In this document: positions 1 to 8,142 of the stretch, in pieces
Position numbering within the stretch: the stretch's first letter is position 1
Layout of the letters: each line of letters opens with the position of its first letter
DNA from: a virus
Virus record (IMG/VR): IMGVR_UViG_3300012936_000235
Coordinates: 1 to 20,790 of that record
DNA: 20,790 bases
Reading direction: 5' to 3' (one strand)
Notes under the pieces: model-generated
The model's database searches: none
What the model was told of the DNA's origin: nothing
What the model saw: the letters and a program-made list of their open reading frames with translations, nothing else
Program-made: the position numbers and the translations under genes

Positions 1-3000
1 AAGCATATCGGTTTCCGTATTGTTGATGATACTCAACCTTACTACGAAGAGACTGGTGACTCAGGTCTCTATCCAAGATCTATCACACCTCTCTTGGGTG
101 ATAAGTCTGACAAAATTGCAACTACAGAATATGTTCTGAACCTAGCACAGAACGACGTTGGTGGTCGTATCTACGTTTCGCAGACTATTGGTAGTGACGA
201 CAACGATGGTCGTTCTGCTGTTGCTCCTGTAAGAACGATTAAAAAAGCATGTCAGGAAGCATGGAAAACACCTGGCGTTAAAGAAACAATTATTGTTGCT
301 GGTGGTGATTATCTAGAAGATAACCCAATCTCAATTCCTCCCGATGCATCAGTTGTTGGTGACAACCTGCGTCTGGTCATCATTCGCCCAGCAAACCCAA
401 GAAAGCATATCTTCAAGTTCGGTGACAAAAACTATGTCATCGGTGTTACCTATCGTGACCAAGTTGATTCCAACGGCGACTCGGTTGCAACGTGGGACTT
501 TGCTATGGTCTTCGATGACAAGCAAAGAATTGATATTGATCCATCTGCTAATGGAGACTTTGGATTAAGTTTCCCAGTTGGTCACCAGATCTTCGGTCCA
601 AACCGTGAAAGAGTTACATTCCAGACAAACACTGGTTTAAACAATCTTACTGCTGGTCTATCTCTAAGAGGTGTTAACACTGGTGCAACTGCATTAGTCA
701 ATGAAGTAATATTCGACCAAACTACAGGTGTTCAGGCATTCATCTCAGGTACTGCTAACATCGAAATTCTGAGTGGTTCATTCATCTCTGGTGAAACATT
801 TGAATACTTCATTACCACCCCATATACACCAACAAACGTAACCTACGATCCACAGACTGGTATTTCCGAGTTTACGGTTCCCAACCATGGATTTTCTGAT
901 GGCGATAAGATTCGTATTAACATCGAATCTCTTGGATTTACTTGTGGCATGGATGGCAACACCAATGTCAAATTCTACCCAAGATCTTCCGACCCAGTTG
1001 CAAACCAGTTCCTAACTATTTCTGCAGCAACAACTAATACATTTGAACTGGATGTTGGCGACTCTCAACTTGTTAACCATCAGGTATCTTATGCTACTTA
1101 CGATCCTGCATCTGGTGTTGCGGTTCTAACAATCGGCACCCATACTCTAACTGTAGGAACTTCTATTAAGTTAAGAACAGAGTCTCTTGGTTTTACCTGT
1201 TCTAAAGATGGTTATTCAAGTGTTCACTTCTATCCAAGAACTACTGACCCCGCATATGACACTGCGATTGAAATTCTAGAAGTAACTTCTACAACAATTA
1301 CAATTAACGTAGGTGAATCTGGACCTGAAGATCAGTATGAACATGCTTATGATAGTTCTCTAGCAAACGCTGTTATCTCTGGTGGTGATTATCCACATAC
1401 ATTTGTATCCGCAAGAGCAAATGCACTGGATTATCTCGATGCAGAATATGAGTTCGTTTCTACTGACATTCAGTCTATTAGAGCAGAGGGTGAAGTTGTA
1501 TTCACCAATGAACCAGGAGAAGTAGAGTATCCTATTTCTAGAATTGACATCTCTCTACAAGGCACAACCGAAGTTGCTACTGGGGGATTCCAATATGGAT
1601 GGGACGGAGCTGGTCCAGAAGATCTTGGTGGTATCGTTTTCTACACCAACGCACTGATCGGTAGACAGAACGTTCACGAACTGAAAGAAGGTCAAGAAAT
1701 TCTAATTGAAGGTCTACCTACTTCTGGTCCTGACCTATCATTCTTGAATGGTAAGCAGAGAATTTACAAAGTTCTTGAAGATGCTGATGGTCGTGCGAGA
1801 CGCTTTGTCATCCCTAAAAAAACTACAGTCATCACAGACTCCAATTTTGAACCTGGCAATTTAGCGAAGGTTTCTTCAGCATCTAAAGGTGTAACTCTTA
1901 CATTGCTGAACTCGCCAAACAAATTTGATATGGCGACACCTGTAGCAAGAAGATTCCAAGATGCTTCTCTGCAGATTAGAAACAACATTGACTTTATTGC
2001 AGATGAAGTTGTTGGTAGAGTCAATGATGAATTTAAGAAAGAATACTTTGCTGTATATGATGTAGATGGTACACCAACACAACAGTTTACTCCTACTGAT
2101 GTAACGTATGATCCTTCAACTGGTCTTTCTACATTCACCGTTGCAAACCACGGATTATCTATTGGAGATGGTGTTAAAATTGAAGAGGACAGCATTGTCT
2201 TCACTTGTGCAATGGACGGTAACAATACCGAGCACACTGCACCACAGTCTCATCACTACTCCACGGGTAAAGCACTTCCTATCGAGTCAGTAACCACTAA
2301 TACGTTTACTCTTAATGTTGGTGCTTCTGGTCCTAACCAACTGTACACTCCAACTAATGCAACTTACGATCCTTCAACAGGTAACTTAGTTCTTACTATT
2401 GGAACTCACCAACTAGATGTAGGAGAAGGTATTGTCATTGATGACAACTCTTTGACCTTTACCTGCACCATGGATGGCAATGACTCTGCCAAGACGTATC
2501 CAAGACCTGGACACGATCTCTTCTCACAGCGTTCTATTCCCATTACAGCGATTTCTGAGAACACCATCACAGTTAATGTTGGAGTTTCTCCCTCGAACAA
2601 ATATTTCCAACCAACAGACGTTGCATACAATGCTTCAACTGGTGACATGACTGTCACTGTGGGACAGCATGGTTTGCAAGTAGGTAAGTCTGTTGTTCTT
2701 GAGGATAATTCTTTTGCATTCACTTGTGACCAAGACGGTAACACTCAAGTACACACATATCCCCGTGCAGGACAAGATCCTTACTCTGGTAAGTCCATTG
2801 AAATCACTAATGTTGGTTTCACATCCCACACTCCTACAGATGCAGTTTATGATGCTGCTGCAGGAACTATCCAGTTCACATTAGCGAGTCATGGATTTAC
2901 CGATGGTGATTACATTATGGTTGAGGATAATGCCCTCACCTATTCCTGTGTTCTAGATGGCAATACGGTTAACAAGTCTTACCCAAGAACTAACTACGAC

Positions 3001-6000
3001 TATGCCAGCAACCGTTACTTTGAAATTTCAAACGTAACCCAGAATGGATTTAGAATCAATATTGGTGGTTCTGATTATACAGGCGCTCACACCCTCGTCA
3101 GCATCGCTACAGACGCTATTAGAAGACAAGATGGTACATTCACTATCAACGTCGGTGACGCAGGCACTGCATCGGGTTCTACACACACCTTCGTAAGTGC
3201 TCAACCTGCAGCAATTAAGTTTGAACCCCAATCTACTCACACCTTTGTGAGTGCTACTGCAGAAGCAGTCAAACATCTACCACAGTCTGCTCACACATTT
3301 GTAAGAGCAGCAACTAATGCTCTGTCTATTGGTGGTGATGAATTCAAACTATTCCTTGGACCATCGAGATTTGTTCATAACTACGTAAGTGGTGGAACAG
3401 TAACCTTCGGCGGATCTACTTATAATATTACCAGTTTCACTTACGACAATACTGTAACTGGTTCTGCTACCGTCACAACCGATAGTGCTATCCCAGGACT
3501 AGCAAATGACAGTATTGTACAACTTGCTGATATCCTCCTTGAGTGTACTGTTGATAACGTAGTTACACAGAAAACATACCCAAGTTTCAATATTCCAGTT
3601 AGTGATAACAAGTGTCGTAGAGACATTAGACATTTCTTGAATGCTGTCATCCGTGACCTTGAATATGGAAGTAACTACAATGTTATTGACGCTGCTAAGA
3701 AATATATTCAAGGCACCCAAATTGCTACCTACATTGATAACGAAATTATTCAAACTGTACGTGCAATTGAGTATGCTAGAGAACTAGCAATCTTTGCAAT
3801 GCGTAAGTGGAGAACTGGCACAGGTCTTCCAACAGATCCTATTTACACCGCACAGTACACTTCTCTACCAAAATACATCGACTCAACGATCCTAGAGGAT
3901 CTGACTCAACCTGGGGTTGAGCATTGTGCAAACGTTAAGTCTGCAATCAATGTTCTGTCATATCTCTTTGTAGATGTTCTAACTAATGATGCATCTGGTA
4001 CTAAGTTGGATGCAGGTTACTTGATTGCTAGAAACAGAGACTTCATTGCAGATGAAGCATTAGCAAAAACTGAAGCGCAATATCCAAATCATAACTTAAG
4101 TGATATTAATCAAAGAAAATGCAGAAGAGATATTAACTATATCATTACTGCATTGATTAGAGATATTATTCTAGGTGGTAACGCTGCTATTGTTACGAAT
4201 GCTGAGGAATATTATTCTGGAACTATTCTAACTGGCATCCCTGAAGCACAGAGAGATGAAACGATCTACGCTTTCGAGCAGGTAAGAGATCTTTGTATCC
4301 TCGCTATGAGGAACTGGGTGACCTTAGGTGGTGCGGGTGCAGTATATACTCCAGTTCATTCACCAATTCCTCTATTCACAGACAGCAGCATTCTAGTTGA
4401 TCAACTAGGAACTCCATACTGTGCAGGTATTGAGTCTGCCATTACAACTTCCTTCACACTACTCAACGACATTCTTCGTGGAGATATTGCTCCTGGTGGT
4501 ACAGTTAAGAACTTTGGCACACTTCTGGATACTGTTGATCTCTACACATATCCAGATGTAACCATTTACGATGCTAACGGAACTGTTCTAACACCACGTT
4601 CCGATTACGATGATTTCCCAATCATTGAAGCATCTCCATACACTCAGAACTCTTCAATCATCTCCTTCCTAGGTGGCGGCGGTGCTCTAATTGATGGTTC
4701 TAGAGTCAAGCAACCTAACTGTCCTTTCCCAGGTCTGGAACTTGACGGTTCTGCAACCTTCCCCAACCAGGGTAAGTCAATGGTTGCTGCGGCATTCACG
4801 ATTGTTTCCTTTGGTGGTATTGGTTATAAGGTTATCAACGATGGTTACACCCAGTTGGTTTCCGTCTTCGTTATCTTCTGTGCTGATGGTGTCCTTTCCG
4901 AGTCTGGTGGTTATGCATCTATCACCAACTCTGCTACCAACTTCGGTATCTTCGCTCTACGTGCTATTGGATTTAGAGAAGAGGCATATGTCTTTGACGT
5001 TGGTACTATCACGAACGTATCTGCTACTCCAACTGGCAGAACAATCTTTACCGTTGATGGTCTTGGAAGAGAACCTCTTGAGCACTATGTCGTCAAGATT
5101 GATGGTTTTGAAAACGTAAGTTCTGAGATTGAATACTTTATTGATGCAGTTGATGCTGTAACAGTTGGTCCTCCTTTCTCTGCTCAACTTACAATTGACT
5201 CTGGTTCTGGCGGTGGTGCTGAATTTAAGAATACTGCTACTCAGCAAGCAGTATCTACAACCAGCCTGAATGGCGAGACAATCAGACTACACAGACCTTC
5301 TATCGTTAACTCTTCCTCCCACACTTGGGAATTTGCAGGTTCTGGTACTAATTACAACTCATTGCCCGAAAACGGTGGTGTTAAGGTTGAAGCAAACGAG
5401 CAAGTTTCTGAACGCTATGGTCGTGTATACGTCTCTGGTACTGACGAACTTGGTGACTTCAAAGTTGGTGTTTTCGCAAGAATCGAGAACAGAACTGGTA
5501 ACATCACCTTCACGGGTACTGTTACGATCTCGGAAGTTGAATTCTTGAAACTGAAGGGTGGTGACGTTGTTGTTACTGGTTTTGACGCATCAAACACACT
5601 GGGTGGCGCTAACTCCACTGACTCTAAACTACCTACTCAGAAAGCAGTTAAGGACTATATTACAAACAACCTTGGTCCTTACATCAACAAACCATATTCT
5701 ACGAACGCTGTTCCTAGAGCACTGGTTGAACTTACCGACTCTGGTAAAATTTCTGTTGACCAGATCCCAGCTCTACGTCCTTTCAGTGTATACACTGTTC
5801 CCGATGCCGCCGCAAGAACATCTATCGAAGGCGCACTCGCAGGTGACATCGCAATCCAACAGGATACATCAACATCGTTCATTCTTAACAATGACCTAGA
5901 CAGTCTGTTTGCATCCTTCCCTGTTGATCCTACCCTGTCATTTACCCTCGGTGATATCTTTACTGGCAGTCAGTCCAATGGTCAGATCCAAGCAACTGAG

Positions 6001-8142
6001 TATAGAACTGGTGTTGTATTCCAAATCATCATCACAGATCCTGGTTCTGGATATACTTCCCCACCTGTCATCACAATTACTGGTGGTCAACCAACTGCTG
6101 GCAACATTCAAGCATCTGCTACAGCAGAAATTGCTAACGGTCAGGTTGTTGTTGTTGAAATCCAAGAGTTCAATGGACTTATTGGTGGTAAAGGATATAC
6201 TGTACAACCAACAGTTACCTTCTCCGCACCATCTGGTTCTGGTACGCAAGCAACTGGTAGTGCTCTAATTGAAAACAGACTTTATGGCGATATTGTAAAC
6301 AGACTCAAGTTAACTGAAGCAGACAGTATTAACTCTAGTGATCTTCCACCAACAACAGTTAATGTCACCAGAGTTGTCAACACGTCTTCTTTCGATAGTA
6401 ACAACTGGGTATCTCTATCTTCCAATCAGATTGCAGCATCTGACATCACCTCTGGTGTTATTGAGACTGCTCGTTTGGCACTTAACTCCAACGCTGCAAA
6501 CTCCTTCACATTCCTACGTGGTGATCAGTCTTACGCTTTGGCAGTTCAATCCCTGAAGGGTGCTGAAACAAGATACTTCGCTAGACTATACAGTGATGCA
6601 AGCATTGGTGGTCAGCAGTTAGTCTTTACTACCAATGCCGACACTTTACTCGGTCACGAAGTTGTATCAAACGTTGTTGGTATCCAAGAAAACACTAATA
6701 TCGACGGGGTTCTTACTTCTGGTGGTTTAACAACGGTATCAATCTCTAACCCACTGATTGCAACAATTCCTGCAGGAACTGTTATTGAATTTGAGCGTGG
6801 CGCTTCTCCAATTACATTTGAGTCCTCTTACACTCAAGGTACATTCGTAGACAACATTGTTGTTGCTGATGGTGGTTCTAGTTTCACTGATGGACAATAC
6901 TTTGACCAGACTCTAACTGGTGGTACTGGTACAGGACTCAAAGCAAACGTCATTGTTTCTGGTGGAGAGATTACTGAACTTACCGTAACTGATGGTGGTC
7001 TCAACTATAATGCAGACTTTAACATCACTTCTCTGCCTGCAGAGATTGGATCTGGTGTCGGTCTTGTTCTCCAAGCGAAGATTAGTACAGTTAATAAGCA
7101 GTTTGCTAATGTTTCTGTTGACATTCTTCGTGCTACCAACCAGACAATTTCTGCTGATGAGTATGGCACAATCGGTGTTTCGAGATTTAGAAAGTCTCAA
7201 TTCGAGATTGGCGAATCTGGAAACGGTTCTATCACACTGAAGACTGGTGCTGACAGTGGTCTTGATGCTGACCTTTTGGACGGTGTACAAGGTGCTTACT
7301 ATCTAGATGCTTCTAATCTGAACGCAGGTACTGTACCAACAGATCGTATGTCTGGTACATACAACATCAGCATCTCGGGTCAGTCTGGTAACACACTCAG
7401 ACTTATCACTGGTGTAACTAACCCAACGTCTTCTCCATCTCCTAACCTGTTCTCTTCTGGTATTATTGCTGATACTAGAAACAACACTGCTGATGGTCTG
7501 CTTGACGGTGGTCAAAGACACCTAGTAATGACTATCAGAAACTTTGGTTCTGGATTTGATGCTACTGGTGGTGGTGCTAGACAGTTAGCATTTACTGATA
7601 ATGACAACATGTGGCTTCGTGGTTCTGGAACCACTTTGGATGACTGGGGTTCTTGGGGTAAGGTCTGGACCTCACTCAACGATGGTCCTGGTACTGACCT
7701 TGATGCTGACAAACTCGATAACCGCCAAGGTATCTGGTATCAGAACGCATTCAACATAAACTTCGGTGAGTTGTCTGACAATAGACTTCCAGACTTCTTC
7801 ACTCCTAAATCGATTCAAGATAGTTTAGATATTCTTTCAATTTCTGGTAATGCAAGATACAGAATCTACATCTCTGGTTTGATTCTAACTTCTTCACCAT
7901 TCCTACCTGGCAACCCAATTAACCTCTATAACAACTTAGCACAGAGTGTTGGTGAAATTCAGATTACTCAGATCGTAACTAATGACGTAACTGATAACTT
8001 TAACGATTTTACAATCATTTATGGTGTACTACAGTCTGGTACTTTTGATGGTGCTGAGACTATTGGTGTAGCAAACAACCGTGTTGCTTTCCAAGACTTT
8101 ACCCTCGACTCCACAGGTACTTTCCAAGTTGCAAAACTTTAA
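1..8142 (+). CDS. Giant tail/fibre structural protein, 5'-partial, ending at an in-frame TAA
   Basis: The frame is open from base 1, so the true start lies upstream; the first possible internal start, a TTG at 94, has no special support. The visible 2,713 residues are a mosaic typical of cyanophage tail or fibre proteins. An N-terminal part (around 150-400) has the look of a beta-helix entry domain (YVSQTIGSDDNDGRS). Six approximately 80-residue beta-rich repeats follow (823-1323 and 2086-3060), with HTFVSA linker motifs. Next come two CRRDI alpha-helical domains (3610-4480), a glycine-rich beta-helix-like section (4660-5000), a fibre motif KLPTQKAVKDYI (5626-5661), GSGYTSPP-type beta modules (6040-6240), and two DADLLDG/DADKLDN modules near 7260 and 7690. 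No enzyme motif is seen. It probably acts outside the capsid as a fibre or baseplate-associated spike. The same frame resumes straight after the TAA and runs to 9744, so this is probably not the natural C terminus. The structural role is secure at family level; the exact fibre position is inferred. Confidence 0.88.
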   Translation, partial: KHIGFRIVDDTQPYYEETGDSGLYPRSITPLLGDKSDKIATTEYVLNLAQNDVGGRIYVSQTIGSDDNDGRSAVAPVRTIKKACQEAWKTPGVKETIIVAGGDYLEDNPISIPPDASVVGDNLRLVIIRPANPRKHIFKFGDKNYVIGVTYRDQVDSNGDSVATWDFAMVFDDKQRIDIDPSANGDFGLSFPVGHQIFGPNRERVTFQTNTGLNNLTAGLSLRGVNTGATALVNEVIFDQTTGVQAFISGTANIEILSGSFISGETFEYFITTPYTPTNVTYDPQTGISEFTVPNHGFSDGDKIRINIESLGFTCGMDGNTNVKFYPRSSDPVANQFLTISAATTNTFELDVGDSQLVNHQVSYATYDPASGVAVLTIGTHTLTVGTSIKLRTESLGFTCSKDGYSSVHFYPRTTDPAYDTAIEILEVTSTTITINVGESGPEDQYEHAYDSSLANAVISGGDYPHTFVSARANALDYLDAEYEFVSTDIQSIRAEGEVVFTNEPGEVEYPISRIDISLQGTTEVATGGFQYGWDGAGPEDLGGIVFYTNALIGRQNVHELKEGQEILIEGLPTSGPDLSFLNGKQRIYKVLEDADGRARRFVIPKKTTVITDSNFEPGNLAKVSSASKGVTLTLLNSPNKFDMATPVARRFQDASLQIRNNIDFIADEVVGRVNDEFKKEYFAVYDVDGTPTQQFTPTDVTYDPSTGLSTFTVANHGLSIGDGVKIEEDSIVFTCAMDGNNTEHTAPQSHHYSTGKALPIESVTTNTFTLNVGASGPNQLYTPTNATYDPSTGNLVLTIGTHQLDVGEGIVIDDNSLTFTCTMDGNDSAKTYPRPGHDLFSQRSIPITAISENTITVNVGVSPSNKYFQPTDVAYNASTGDMTVTVGQHGLQVGKSVVLEDNSFAFTCDQDGNTQVHTYPRAGQDPYSGKSIEITNVGFTSHTPTDAVYDAAAGTIQFTLASHGFTDGDYIMVEDNALTYSCVLDGNTVNKSYPRTNYDYASNRYFEISNVTQNGFRINIGGSDYTGAHTLVSIATDAIRRQDGTFTINVGDAGTASGSTHTFVSAQPAAIKFEPQSTHTFVSATAEAVKHLPQSAHTFVRAATNALSIGGDEFKLFLGPSRFVHNYVSGGTVTFGGSTYNITSFTYDNTVTGSATVTTDSAIPGLANDSIVQLADILLECTVDNVVTQKTYPSFNIPVSDNKCRRDIRHFLNAVIRDLEYGSNYNVIDAAKKYIQGTQIATYIDNEIIQTVRAIEYARELAIFAMRKWRTGTGLPTDPIYTAQYTSLPKYIDSTILEDLTQPGVEHCANVKSAINVLSYLFVDVLTNDASGTKLDAGYLIARNRDFIADEALAKTEAQYPNHNLSDINQRKCRRDINYIITALIRDIILGGNAAIVTNAEEYYSGTILTGIPEAQRDETIYAFEQVRDLCILAMRNWVTLGGAGAVYTPVHSPIPLFTDSSILVDQLGTPYCAGIESAITTSFTLLNDILRGDIAPGGTVKNFGTLLDTVDLYTYPDVTIYDANGTVLTPRSDYDDFPIIEASPYTQNSSIISFLGGGGALIDGSRVKQPNCPFPGLELDGSATFPNQGKSMVAAAFTIVSFGGIGYKVINDGYTQLVSVFVIFCADGVLSESGGYASITNSATNFGIFALRAIGFREEAYVFDVGTITNVSATPTGRTIFTVDGLGREPLEHYVVKIDGFENVSSEIEYFIDAVDAVTVGPPFSAQLTIDSGSGGGAEFKNTATQQAVSTTSLNGETIRLHRPSIVNSSSHTWEFAGSGTNYNSLPENGGVKVEANEQVSERYGRVYVSGTDELGDFKVGVFARIENRTGNITFTGTVTISEVEFLKLKGGDVVVTGFDASNTLGGANSTDSKLPTQKAVKDYITNNLGPYINKPYSTNAVPRALVELTDSGKISVDQIPALRPFSVYTVPDAAARTSIEGALAGDIAIQQDTSTSFILNNDLDSLFASFPVDPTLSFTLGDIFTGSQSNGQIQATEYRTGVVFQIIITDPGSGYTSPPVITITGGQPTAGNIQASATAEIANGQVVVVEIQEFNGLIGGKGYTVQPTVTFSAPSGSGTQATGSALIENRLYGDIVNRLKLTEADSINSSDLPPTTVNVTRVVNTSSFDSNNWVSLSSNQIAASDITSGVIETARLALNSNAANSFTFLRGDQSYALAVQSLKGAETRYFARLYSDASIGGQQLVFTTNADTLLGHEVVSNVVGIQENTNIDGVLTSGGLTTVSISNPLIATIPAGTVIEFERGASPITFESSYTQGTFVDNIVVADGGSSFTDGQYFDQTLTGGTGTGLKANVIVSGGEITELTVTDGGLNYNADFNITSLPAEIGSGVGLVLQAKISTVNKQFANVSVDILRATNQTISADEYGTIGVSRFRKSQFEIGESGNGSITLKTGADSGLDADLLDGVQGAYYLDASNLNAGTVPTDRMSGTYNISISGQSGNTLRLITGVTNPTSSPSPNLFSSGIIADTRNNTADGLLDGGQRHLVMTIRNFGSGFDATGGGARQLAFTDNDNMWLRGSGTTLDDWGSWGKVWTSLNDGPGTDLDADKLDNRQGIWYQNAFNINFGELSDNRLPDFFTPKSIQDSLDILSISGNARYRIYISGLILTSSPFLPGNPINLYNNLAQSVGEIQITQIVTNDVTDNFNDFTIIYGVLQSGTFDGAETIGVANNRVAFQDFTLDSTGTFQVAKL
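823..3060 (+). repeat. Six diverged ~80-residue tandem beta repeats in the giant tail protein
   Basis: The repeats start near 823, 1084, 2086, 2341, 2602 and 2818. The shared pattern is PTxxTYDPxTG, a beta-hairpin segment, HGxxxGDxIxxEDNSLxFTCxMDGN, YPRxxDxxxxxxxxI and TxNTFxxNVG. The first two and the last four form separate blocks divided by about 760 bases of different sequence. Short HTFVSA/HTFVRA units follow at about 1396 and, three times, at 3184-3310. They are protein-level repeats, diverged in DNA, and probably form a beta-rich fibre shaft. Confidence 0.85.
3610..4480 (+). repeat. Two tandem CRRDI helical domains in the giant tail protein
   Basis: Two copies of a roughly 150-residue mainly helical unit start at KCRRDIRHFLNAVIRDLEYG (near 3610) and KCRRDINYIITALIRDIILG (near 4120). 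Both contain the order CRRDI, IRD, ARELAIFAMRKW or VRDLCILAMRNW, a linker, and then C-A-x-V/I-x-S-A-I. A short NxDFIADE motif precedes each copy in some form (near 1981 and 4030). The domain stands out because it is helical inside an otherwise beta-rich fibre protein. I recognise the pattern from cyanophage structural proteins but know no function for it. Confidence 0.75.
8140..8142 (+). other. In-frame TAA interrupting the giant tail gene
   Basis: The stop reads in the context GCA AAA CTT TAA AGT GAT. The preceding frame is open for over 8.1 kb and the following frame for 1.6 kb without another stop, and both sides have the same fibre-type composition. A single C-to-T change (CAA to TAA, glutamine) would explain it. 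A sequencing or assembly error, a real nonsense mutation, a natural gene split or stop readthrough all remain possible. Confidence 0.75.

Noticed and set aside
1764-2237. Minus-strand 157-codon ORF inside the giant tail gene
   Set aside because: It is a shadow of the repeat region with low-complexity Ser/Val/Leu content, and it recurs opposite other repeats for the same reason.
4691-5119. Plus-strand 142-codon ORF in another frame of the giant gene
   Set aside because: The Leu/Ser-rich product has no family features, and the main frame clearly encodes structured protein here.
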